Assembly (NCBI GenBank): GCA_012522875.1
Contig: JAAYJP010000212.1
Location: forward strand, 1 to 12,922
Origin: Clostridiales bacterium
GTDB lineage: Bacteria > Bacillota > Clostridia > Christensenellales > Aristaeellaceae
Reading direction: 5' to 3'
DNA length: 12,922 nt
Part shown: positions 6,664-12,922 of the stretch, piece by piece
How positions within the stretch are numbered: position 1 is the stretch's first letter
Layout of the letters: every line of letters starts with the position of its first letter
Made by a program: the position numbers and the translations under genes
The notes under the pieces: generated by a model
Seen by the model: only the letters and a program-made list of their open reading frames with translations
What the model was told of the DNA's origin: nothing
Database searches by the model: none

Positions 6664-6732
6664 GGATACGATCGCGCCGTAGATGATGCGGGAAACCTCG
6701 AATCCGGTCTATCCCAGTGTGGCTTTCTGCAT
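6664..6732 (-). pseudogene. 5' end of the aldo/keto reductase gene, interrupted by TAG at codon 8
   Basis: Reading from the ATG at 6732-6730 gives MQKATLG, then TAG (6711-6709), then TGFEVSRIIYGAIVS running straight into the downstream frame. This is the family N-terminus, normally of the form -LGKTG-EVSRI-, with the stop at the position of a Lys or Arg. The ATG has a good Shine-Dalgarno (GAAGGGGG, 6747-6740, 7-nt spacer), unlike the internal ATG at 6663. The ancestral gene would thus span 5842-6732 and encode 296 residues. One base change, AAG to TAG, would explain it. Confidence 0.8.
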
Positions 6733-6758
6733 ACCGATACCCCCTTCTTTTGTTGCGC

Positions 6759-8726
6759 TTACTCCAGCGCCAAGAGGCTGATCAGCTTGTTGCTGCGCGC
6801 CATGAAAGCCTTGAGTTCCTCGCCTTCCAGGGGCTGGGATGACAGGCGCGCCAGGTCGAAAATCTGGTGGATGAGCAAGTTCTGCTTTTCCCCCGCTTCC
6901 ATTCCGGCAATGGCCTGGACGGATTTATTCCCCCGGTTAAGTACCAGGGTATAACGCTGGGGAAATGCCTGAGACTGGCCATATATACGGCTCATATCCT
7001 TGTAGCGGCGAAGCTGTTCGTCTTCGGTCAGGACTCCTGGAAGATCCTTGTCGCTTAAGGATTCCAACTTAACTTCCATTTCCGGCTGCCCGAGCACCTC
7101 ACGTATGCGCGTCTGCATTTTTTCAGCATCCATCGCCTTGCCATCCTCACTCTCGTCCTGAAGGCCTTTAATGTCCGCGTCCACTCGCATGAACTGTACA
7201 TCCTGGCCGCCTGAATACTCCAAAAAGGACATAAAGTTCACATCAATCAGCGTATCCAGCACCCCCACATCGATCTCCCGTGCCTCAAAGGGAGATACAC
7301 TGGCTGCCTGTCGGGCGGCGTCGGTGGTGTAGTATATCTTATTCCCGGTCTTGCCCTGATTGCGCGCCTTATACTCGTCCAGCGTCAGGTAATCGCCCTT
7401 GGTGGTTTTCAGCAAAATTGCGTCCTTCACCGCGTCATGGAATTTGCGATCACTCACACAGCCGTACTTAATGAAGGGATGGATGTCATCCCAATAGCGC
7501 TGGTAAGCCTCCCGGTCGCCGGAAAACAGGCTGTTGAGCTTGTCGGCCACTTTCTTTACAATGTGGGTGGAAAGTTTGCGCACATAGCCGTCATTTTGCA
7601 GAAAAGAGCGGGACACATTCAGGGGCAGGTCCGGGCAGTCTATGACCCCTTTCAATACCATCAGGAATTCGGGAATGACCTCTTTGATATTATCCGCTAC
7701 GAACACCTGGCGGTTAAAAAGCTTGATCTCCCCATCCTGGCCGGAAAAGTCCTTCTTGATCCGCGGAAAATAGAGGATTCCCTTCAGATTGAAAGGGTAG
7801 TCAACATTCAGGTGAATCCAAAACAAAGGCTCCTCCCAGGTGCGAAACAGTTTTCGGTAAGTTTCCCTATACTCCTCTTCGTTGCATTCCTTGGGGGATT
7901 TCAGCCATAAGGGTTTGGTGTCGTTGATTTGGACCGGGCTAGGCTCAGGCTCGCTGAAGGGCTCGTTGTCAGCCGTCACCTCCTCGCCAGATCCCTCCTC
8001 TGCCTTCTCGGCCTTCCCCTGTTCCTTTTTCTTCTTCCCGGCTTCTTTTTCCCACTCTTTGCGGCGCTTCTCGTGTTCGGCCCTGCGCTCCCGAATGCTT
8101 TCCAGATCCGCCAGAATTACCGGTACGCTCATGTAACCGCAATATTTTTCCAGCACCTCCCTGATGCGGCTGCTTTCCAGGAACTCGTCTTCCTCTTTCA
8201 TGAGATGCATGGTAATGGTAGTGCCCCGCTCAGCCCGCAGACCGGGCTTCATCTCAAAGGTAATGCCATCCTTGCTCTCCCAGGCTACGGCTTCAGCGCC
8301 CTCCTGGCAGGAAAAGGAGTCGATGGTCACCCGGTCCGCTGCCATGAAAGCTGAGTAAAAACCAAGCCCAAAGTGCCCGATGATGCCTGCCGGATCTTCA
8401 CCTGCATAGTTTTTCAGAAACTCCTCGGCGCTTGAAAAGGCTACCTGGTTGATGTACTTGTCCACCTCCTCAGCCGTCATTCCGATGCCATTGTCTGAAA
8501 CACTGATTTCGCGCTTTTTCTTGTCCACGGTCACAGTAACTTTCAGATCTTCTCCGTCACCAAGACCCAGCATCCTGAGCTTTGTGATAGCGTCCACGCC
8601 ATTGGAAACGATCTCCCGGATAAAAATATCCTTATCCGAATAAAGCCAGCGTTTGATGACCGGCATAATGTTCTGGGCATCAATGGAGATGCTTCCCTTT
8701 TGCGTGGTTGCTTTTTCATTAGCCAT
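6759..8726 (-). CDS. htpG: Molecular chaperone HtpG (bacterial Hsp90)
   Basis: HtpG is a dimeric ATP-dependent cytoplasmic chaperone. The 655-residue product is longer than the 624 residues of E. coli HtpG. The N-terminal GHKL ATPase has the catalytic Glu in FIREIVSNGVDA (about 36-45), DNGIGM (78-83) and the lid/glycine motif GHFGLGFYSAF (117-127). The middle domain has the catalytic-arginine region PLNVSRSFLQ (about 368-377); the usual SRE reads SRS here. Between the domains, about residues 207-266, is a highly charged Lys/Glu-rich linker ending in an acidic, proline-containing stretch. The ATG at 8726 has GGAGGG about 8 nt upstream. It is transcribed divergently from yitT, with a CIRCE operator between, and the aldo/keto reductase frame follows 26 nt after its TAA stop. 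Confidence 0.96.
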   Translation of the reverse strand: MANEKATTQKGSISIDAQNIMPVIKRWLYSDKDIFIREIVSNGVDAITKLRMLGLGDGEDLKVTVTVDKKKREISVSDNGIGMTAEEVDKYINQVAFSSAEEFLKNYAGEDPAGIIGHFGLGFYSAFMAADRVTIDSFSCQEGAEAVAWESKDGITFEMKPGLRAERGTTITMHLMKEEDEFLESSRIREVLEKYCGYMSVPVILADLESIRERRAEHEKRRKEWEKEAGKKKKEQGKAEKAEEGSGEEVTADNEPFSEPEPSPVQINDTKPLWLKSPKECNEEEYRETYRKLFRTWEEPLFWIHLNVDYPFNLKGILYFPRIKKDFSGQDGEIKLFNRQVFVADNIKEVIPEFLMVLKGVIDCPDLPLNVSRSFLQNDGYVRKLSTHIVKKVADKLNSLFSGDREAYQRYWDDIHPFIKYGCVSDRKFHDAVKDAILLKTTKGDYLTLDEYKARNQGKTGNKIYYTTDAARQAASVSPFEAREIDVGVLDTLIDVNFMSFLEYSGGQDVQFMRVDADIKGLQDESEDGKAMDAEKMQTRIREVLGQPEMEVKLESLSDKDLPGVLTEDEQLRRYKDMSRIYGQSQAFPQRYTLVLNRGNKSVQAIAGMEAGEKQNLLIHQIFDLARLSSQPLEGEELKAFMARSNKLISLLALE

Positions 8727-8762
8727 GATAAACCCTCCGAATCAACAATTGATAACAGCAAC

Positions 8763-8791
8763 AGTTTAGCATTGAAAGAGAGCAATTGCAA
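8763..8791 (-). promoter_or_regulatory. Candidate htpG promoter
   Basis: On the minus strand TTGCAA (8791-8786, 4/6), a 17-nt spacer and TAAACT (8768-8763, 4/6) preceded by TG at the extended -10 position make a plausible vegetative promoter. The predicted start of transcription is about 30 nt before the htpG ATG. It lies immediately downstream of the CIRCE operator, only 7 nt away. Confidence 0.45.
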
Positions 8792-8798
8792 CCCGTTT

Positions 8799-8825
8799 TT
8801 AGCACTCTGGAACTGTGAGTGCTAA
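8799..8825. promoter_or_regulatory. CIRCE operator (HrcA binding site)
   Basis: The sequence is TTAGCACTC, 9 nt, GAGTGCTAA: both 9-bp arms match the CIRCE consensus exactly and the spacer has the canonical length. CIRCE is bound by the heat-shock repressor HrcA. It lies in the divergent gap, 72 nt before htpG and 96 nt before yitT, so it most likely puts htpG, and possibly yitT-dnaX, under HrcA control. Confidence 0.95.
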
Positions 8826-8859
8826 AATGCGCCTTCCACTTATTGCCCACCCGTGTCGC

Positions 8860-8889
8860 TTGTGCCCCAAGCACCTGTCATGCTATACT
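8860..8889 (+). promoter_or_regulatory. Candidate promoter of yitT-dnaX
   Basis: TATACT (8884-8889, 5/6) is preceded by TGC, giving an extended -10 TGCTATACT. An 18-nt spacer upstream is a poor -35 TTGTGC (8860-8865, 3/6), which is acceptable for extended -10 promoters. It is about 33 nt before the yitT ATG. Confidence 0.5.
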
Positions 8890-8921
8890 TGATTATGACG
8901 AAACGGTTACAGGAGGGCTGG

Positions 8922-9788
8922 ATGAGTTCGGATACAGCGGCAAACCGCACCGCCATGCGGCAACTGATGCTGATATTCTTCGGCTGCGCCATAGCAGCTG
9001 CCAGTTATCCGCTTTTTTTGGTGCCAAACCACATCGCCCCGGGTGGCGTTACGGGGTTGACTACCATCCTGAACTTCCACTTTGGCTTGCCCATCGGCCT
9101 TAGCAGCCTGGCGCTCAATATCCCGCTACTGTTCGCAGGATGGAAAGTGCGCGGATTAAGGTTTGTCATTCGTACGATTTTTGCCACAGCGCTCTTTTCT
9201 GTGCTGATTGATGTGATGGCTTTCCCGCCCCTCAGCCTTGACCCTTTATTGGCCGCTGTCTTTGGCGGGGTAATCCTGGGCGTTGGCATTGCGCTTATTA
9301 TGCGCGGGGGCGCCACCACCGGGGGGACGGATCTTCTGGCCCGCATTGTGCATAAAAAGTTTCCCATGGTTTCCACCGGTGCCTTCCTTTTCGCGTTTGA
9401 CCTGGCGGTCATCCTGCTGGCCTGGATTTTTATCAGCGCCCAGCATGCCATGTACGCCATCATCAGCGTGTACCTGTCCGCACGGGTGCTTGACAAGGTG
9501 CTGGCAGGCGTGGGCACAGACAAAGCCTGCCATATTATTTCGGGCAAATGGAAGGAAATCTCGGGGCGTCTCATACGGGAGATGGAACGGGGCGTCACCA
9601 TTCTGCCGGCCACCGGCGCCTATTCGGGAAAAGAGGACAGGATGCTCATCTGTGTGGTAGGGCGGCTGGAAACCTTGCAGGTCAAGCGCATCGTGGATGA
9701 GGAAGACCCCTTAGCCTTCGTCTATATCACCGACACCCATGAAACCCTGGGCGAGGGGTTCCGCAAACTATCCGGGGAGGACCAATGA
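8922..9788 (+). CDS. YitT family membrane protein with C-terminal DUF2179 domain
   Basis: YitT proteins are multi-pass membrane proteins of Firmicutes whose transported substrate, if any, is not established. The 288-residue product has about five to six hydrophobic segments in its first 195 residues, with family motifs NHIAPGGVTGLTTIL and GGATTGGTDLLARI. A soluble C-terminal DUF2179 domain (about 205-285) includes GRLETLQVKRIVDEEDPLAFVYITDTHETLGEGF. The frame is open further upstream to 8853, but the ATG at 8922 has AGGAGGG 5 nt before it and sits just downstream of an extended -10 promoter, so it is preferred. The stop TGA overlaps the dnaX ATG by 4 bp, pointing to translational coupling. 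Confidence 0.9.
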   Translation: MSSDTAANRTAMRQLMLIFFGCAIAAASYPLFLVPNHIAPGGVTGLTTILNFHFGLPIGLSSLALNIPLLFAGWKVRGLRFVIRTIFATALFSVLIDVMAFPPLSLDPLLAAVFGGVILGVGIALIMRGGATTGGTDLLARIVHKKFPMVSTGAFLFAFDLAVILLAWIFISAQHAMYAIISVYLSARVLDKVLAGVGTDKACHIISGKWKEISGRLIREMERGVTILPATGAYSGKEDRMLICVVGRLETLQVKRIVDEEDPLAFVYITDTHETLGEGFRKLSGEDQ

Positions 9789-11398
9789 ACAGTTACCAAT
9801 CCCTGTATCGCGCCTGGCGTCCCCATCGTTTTTCAGATATGGTGGGACAGGATGCCACCCGCCGGATGCTCAGGAACCAGGCTAAAACCGGGCATGTGGC
9901 CCACGCCTATCTGTTTTGCGGCAGTCATGGCACCGGAAAGACGAGTGCCGCCCGAATCATGGCGCTGGCCATCAACTGTGAGAATCCGCAGGAGGGCGAT
10001 CCTTGCCTGGAATGTAGCAACTGCAAGAACCTAAGCCGTGAAACTTCCCTTGATCTGCTGGAAATGGACGCGGCCAGCAATTCCTCGGTTGACAATGTGC
10101 GCGTGTTGCTCTCAAAAACTGACTACCCGCCCCAATTTGTCAAATACAAAGTCTATATTATTGACGAGGTGCATATGCTCTCCGGCGCCGCCTTCAACGC
10201 GTTGCTAAAGACACTTGAGGAGCCGCCGGAGTATATGGTCTTTATCCTGGCTACAACAGAACCTCAGAAACTCCCCGCAACCATCCTGTCCCGTTGCCAG
10301 CGTTATGATTTTGGCCGCATCGCCGATGCTCAGATTGTATCACGGCTTAAGCAGGCCATCCCTGAGGATACCCAGGCAGACGAGGAAGCGCTGCAGCTGA
10401 TCGCTTCCGCCGCCGAGGGCAGCATGCGGGATGCATGGAGCCTGATGGACATGGTCATGGCATCCGGGCTTGCCCTCTCCCAGGCGAATGTCCGGGAAGC
10501 GCTGGGCTCCGTGAGCCAGGAGATGCTTTTTGCTTTTCTTGACGCCCTGGCCCGTTGTGACAGCGCGGACGCGCTCACCCAGATCAACACTTTAATGCGC
10601 CAGGGCCGGGATGTGCAGGTATTCCTGCGGGATTTCAGCGCCCACCTGCGCCAGGTGCTGGGCGTAAAGCTGACCGGTCAGCCTATCCACGCCGTAGGTT
10701 GCGCGGTTGCTGAAAAGCTTCGTCAGCAAGCAAGCTCTGTGAGTGAAATCAATCTTTTACGGATGCTTGATAAATGTATGCAGGCGGAAAACGACACCCG
10801 TTGGGCAGCCACACCGAGGGCGGTGTTGGATGTATATGCGCTGCGCATCTGCCAGGTGGATCAGGAGCAGGATTTGAGTGGCATTTTGGCCAGGCTCTGC
10901 AGGCTTGAAACAGCCGCTGTGGGGATGGTCTCAGACCCCAGCCAAGTTTCCACAAAGGAAACAGCACCTTCGGATCTCCCGGAGCCTGCACCCCAGCCTG
11001 ACACTGTGCTGCCTTTAGCCCAGCCTCCCAAATCCGCCACTTCGCAGGTTCTGCCCAAAACGGCCTGGAACCGGATGCTGGAGCGATTGGGCCGCGAGCA
11101 TCCAGGGCTTTTCTCGCTTATGCAGCGGGGCCGTTATGGCGGTTTTCGGGAGGATGTTTTCTCCCTGATCTTGCCACCCAAGGAAGACATTTTTACGGAT
11201 ATGCTTAATGAAGGCGGCCGGGCACAGGTAATAAGCCAACTCCTTCAGGATGAGATGGGCATCCCTGTTTCTTTCCGGGCAGCCCGCCAGGCAAACACCC
11301 CGGACATCGACCAGGAAACCCTGGCCCAGGAGAACATCGCGTTGCTCTCCGGGGTATTTGGCCGGGACAAGATCATTGTCAAATCCGACCCCAGCTAA
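9785..11398 (+). CDS. dnaX: DNA polymerase III subunit gamma/tau
   Basis: DnaX is the AAA+ ATPase of the clamp loader, and its tau form links the replicase to the helicase. The 537-residue product starts MNSYQSLYRAWRPHRFSDMV. It has Walker A GSHGTGKT (46-53), a four-Cys zinc module (Cys65, 74, 77, 80), Walker B YIIDEVH (124-130) and the SRC motif (169-171). After about residue 360 a Pro/Ser-rich linker leads to a C-terminal tau-like domain (about 420-537). No A-rich slippery heptamer of the E. coli gamma-producing kind was seen, so probably only the full-length form is made. The ATG overlaps the yitT stop (ATGA). Unusually for Firmicutes, ybaB and recR do not follow it in this window. Confidence 0.97.
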   Translation: MNSYQSLYRAWRPHRFSDMVGQDATRRMLRNQAKTGHVAHAYLFCGSHGTGKTSAARIMALAINCENPQEGDPCLECSNCKNLSRETSLDLLEMDAASNSSVDNVRVLLSKTDYPPQFVKYKVYIIDEVHMLSGAAFNALLKTLEEPPEYMVFILATTEPQKLPATILSRCQRYDFGRIADAQIVSRLKQAIPEDTQADEEALQLIASAAEGSMRDAWSLMDMVMASGLALSQANVREALGSVSQEMLFAFLDALARCDSADALTQINTLMRQGRDVQVFLRDFSAHLRQVLGVKLTGQPIHAVGCAVAEKLRQQASSVSEINLLRMLDKCMQAENDTRWAATPRAVLDVYALRICQVDQEQDLSGILARLCRLETAAVGMVSDPSQVSTKETAPSDLPEPAPQPDTVLPLAQPPKSATSQVLPKTAWNRMLERLGREHPGLFSLMQRGRYGGFREDVFSLILPPKEDIFTDMLNEGGRAQVISQLLQDEMGIPVSFRAARQANTPDIDQETLAQENIALLSGVFGRDKIIVKSDPS

Positions 11399-11469
11399 TC
11401 CTGCAGCCAGATTACAAGGCTGGCTTGCCATGTGCCCGCGCAGCCGTCGCGGTAGAAAGGACCCTTTCC

Positions 11470-12573
11470 ATGAGTGAAAACAGAGCCAGATATTCCTCCG
11501 CTCCCCTTAGGGACATGAACCGGCGGCCCAAAACCCAAAGTACCACCCGCCCACCCGCCCAGCACATGGGACAACCTGCAAAAGCCCGCAGTTTCCCGGT
11601 TTTGCAGGTGACACTAATAATGGTGCTGCCCATCCTGTTCGTGGTGTCCCTGCTGGCCAAGGACACCCGGCTCTACTGGGTTTTTGTAGTGGCAAGCCTT
11701 TTGAACTTACTGGCCATGGCACTGCTTCGCGCTTTTGTGCCCAATGCCAGGAAAGTGCTTGCTGTCGTACATGCAGCCATGATCGCGGTGGTGCTCTTTG
11801 CGCTCCTGGTTTCGACTCCTCCACCCCCGGCGGACACATTGCAGCAAGCTCAGAGCCTGCAATCCATCTTTAATGAGAATTCCAGCGCCAGCATGGTGGA
11901 TATGGCACAAAGCCAGGCCCAGGCGCAGCCTGAGCCCACTGAGAACCCCGGCTCTGCCTCCCAGGCCCAGCAAAAGCTTGAGCAGTTTATGTCCGCCTGG
12001 ATGAACACCGACTATGCCGGTATGGTGAGCCTATCCCTTCCCAATTGGGTCAATCAGCATGAGAGTGCTGGGGAAGCGGAAAAAAGTATGTTCCACCTGA
12101 GGGCAAACCGCTCGGTACTGGACTACCAGATAATAGATGTGTCCGGCAGCGATGGCGATCAGGCCCGTACAATTACCATGCAGGCCTCCGTCAGCAAGAA
12201 TAACGGCGAATCACCGCTTCAGTACAATTTCCAAATTCTCCTGATGCGTGTTAACAATGTCTGGTATGTAGACCCCAATTCCATCTCCTCTTCACAAGTG
12301 ACAAACGCCCTAGCCCAGCAGCAACAGATGTCCCAGGCCCAGCAGGAGCAGGCAATCGCGCAGGTTCAGGCGCCTGTAGCGCCTCAGGTCAGCCCGGACA
12401 CCATCCTCTATTACAACGCCGATGGCGGCAAATATTATCATGCGGATCCAAACTGCTCTTCCATCGGCGCCCAGTACCGACCGCTCACCGCCATGTTCTA
12501 CTACCGGGATGTGTCGTCCACCAAACTGAAGAACCTGATCCCCTGCCCAATATGCAACGCACCCGCCAGGTGA
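11470..12573 (+). CDS. Membrane protein: three TM segments, NTF2-like domain and C-terminal Cys/His motif
   Basis: Not recognised as a named family as a whole. The 367-residue protein has a basic, Pro-rich cytoplasmic N-terminus (1-40), hydrophobic helices at about 43-63, 67-90 and 95-115, and a Gln/Ala/Pro-rich linker. Residues about 163-275 resemble an NTF2-like/DUF4878 fold (KLEQFMSAWMNTDYAGMVSL ... VNNVWYVDPNSI). A second Gln-rich stretch (about 282-305) leads to a C-terminal module. That module, KYYHADPNC...PCPICN, matches the YH-x4-C...PCxxC pattern of Ada-like zinc-binding tails found on many Firmicutes surface proteins. The frame is open from a TTG at 11425, but ATG 11470 with GAAAGGA upstream is preferred. 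It lies 71 nt after dnaX and its TGA is 2 nt from the next start. Confidence 0.7.
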   Translation: MSENRARYSSAPLRDMNRRPKTQSTTRPPAQHMGQPAKARSFPVLQVTLIMVLPILFVVSLLAKDTRLYWVFVVASLLNLLAMALLRAFVPNARKVLAVVHAAMIAVVLFALLVSTPPPPADTLQQAQSLQSIFNENSSASMVDMAQSQAQAQPEPTENPGSASQAQQKLEQFMSAWMNTDYAGMVSLSLPNWVNQHESAGEAEKSMFHLRANRSVLDYQIIDVSGSDGDQARTITMQASVSKNNGESPLQYNFQILLMRVNNVWYVDPNSISSSQVTNALAQQQQMSQAQQEQAIAQVQAPVAPQVSPDTILYYNADGGKYYHADPNCSSIGAQYRPLTAMFYYRDVSSTKLKNLIPCPICNAPAR

Positions 12574-12575
12574 GG

Positions 12576-12922
12576 ATGGAACATCGGCTGGACACATTTT
12601 CAGTTTGGGAAGCACTGAAAGCAGGGGACGAGTGTCCCCTGTGCACCCTTAGGCGTAAAACTGAGCGTCAATTGATTGAACGCTGCCTGGGCAGCGCTGT
12701 GATGAGCCCACTTGAGCGGCAACGATCAAATGAATCCGGATTTTGCGCCTGCCATCACAGGCAGATTTATGGAATGAATAACCGGCTGGGCCACGCACTG
12801 CTCTCCCTATCACGCCTTCAAACGCTAAGGCCTCAATTGGAGAGCGTGTTCAGGCAAATTGAGTCCGGCAAAAGGAGGCGTCTGACACTCCGGAAAATAC
12901 CTTCGGACACCTCCTGCCAGGC
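12576..12922 (+). CDS. DUF6062 family protein, N-terminal part (cut by window edge)
   Basis: Function unknown. The visible 115 codons, open to the right edge, start MEHRLDTFSVWEALKAGDE. They hold two Cys/His pairs: CPLC at about residues 20-23 and FCACHH at about 57-62. With the leading helix and a following RLGHALLSLSRLQ segment, these match my memory of the DUF6062 family of Clostridia (CPLC ... GFC--H). The paired Cys/His residues suggest metal binding, which is inference. The ATG at 12576 is 2 nt after the previous stop. A GTG two codons upstream (12570), overlapping that stop, is an alternative start, and neither has a well-spaced Shine-Dalgarno, so translational coupling is likely. An 8-bp hairpin lies within codons 16-22. 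Confidence 0.7.
   Translation, partial: MEHRLDTFSVWEALKAGDECPLCTLRRKTERQLIERCLGSAVMSPLERQRSNESGFCACHHRQIYGMNNRLGHALLSLSRLQTLRPQLESVFRQIESGKRRRLTLRKIPSDTSCQ
12622..12641 (+). repeat. Perfect 8-bp stem-loop inside the DUF6062 coding start
   Basis: CAGGGGAC (12622-12629), loop GAGT, GTCCCCTG (12634-12641) forms a stable GC-rich hairpin about 46 nt into the gene, over codons for the CPLC motif. No U-run follows. It may be chance or may affect translation or mRNA stability. Confidence 0.4.

Noticed and set aside
6010..6954. 314-codon plus-strand frame across the aldo/keto reductase and the htpG 3' end
   Set aside because: It is antisense to two recognisable protein-coding frames, and its translation has no family features.
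9785..11398. Programmed frameshift in dnaX giving a gamma form
   Set aside because: No A-rich slippery heptamer with a following stem was found between the AAA+ domains and the tau region.
11399..11469. Terminator after dnaX
   Set aside because: Only alternative 5-bp stems (CAGCC/GGCTG or GCCAG/CTGGC) with no T-run; too weak to call.
1..12922. CRISPR array, tRNA, insertion sequence, defence system or attachment site
   Set aside because: No regularly spaced repeats, cloverleaf sequences, transposase-like proteins or terminal repeats were seen; the genes are housekeeping or envelope types.

Overview
The window reads as a compact piece of chromosome from a low-copy, moderately GC-rich Gram-positive anaerobe of the Clostridia type. 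Pointers are the strong AGGAGG-type ribosome-binding sites on nearly every gene, a HrcA/CIRCE operator, YitT, CvpA and DUF6062 family proteins, and a membrane-anchored propeller protein of a kind common in Clostridia. This placement is inferred from gene content only. No rRNA, tRNA, CRISPR array, insertion sequence, phage gene or origin was seen. Coding density is high, and no gene-free stretch exceeds 300 bases; the longest is the divergent regulatory gap 3305-3600.

Region 1 (1-3475, minus strand) is the str operon in the classical order rpsL-rpsG-fusA-tuf, with tuf cut by the left edge. A good sigma-A type promoter (TTGACA-N18-TATTAT, 3446-3475) drives it through a leader of about 135 nt. 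The rpsL-rpsG spacer holds two hairpins, the place where S7 feedback control acts in E. coli. Ribosomal protein S12 carries Arg at position 88, where most bacteria have Lys.

Region 2 (3527-5812, plus strand) is a divergent set: a stand-alone AroQ-class chorismate mutase, then a membrane-anchored beta-propeller-like protein and a CvpA family membrane protein. The last two have their own near-consensus promoter (TTGACC-N18-TATAAT) overlapping the 3' end of the mutase gene. A perfect 12-bp stem-loop at 5782-5812 ends this unit and faces the converging unit.

Region 3 (5842-8768, minus strand) holds htpG (Hsp90) followed by an aldo/keto reductase. The reductase frame has an in-frame TAG at codon 8, so it is either a recent pseudogene, an N-terminally truncated protein or a sequence error. 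HtpG carries a long charged linker between its N and middle domains. A perfect CIRCE operator (8799-8825) sits in the divergent gap between htpG and the next unit.

Region 4 (8860-12922, plus strand) is a tight series: a YitT family membrane protein, dnaX overlapping it by 4 bp (ATGA), a three-TM protein with an NTF2-like domain and a C-terminal YH...C...CxxC motif, and a DUF6062 family gene cut by the right edge. dnaX is not followed by the ybaB-recR pair usual in Firmicutes.

Overall this is housekeeping chromosome: translation, chaperone, replication and envelope genes. I found no convincing new multi-gene system. The points most worth a second look are the amber codon in the reductase, the S12 Arg88 variant, the CIRCE site between htpG and yitT, the HtpG linker and the str-operon leader and spacer structures.
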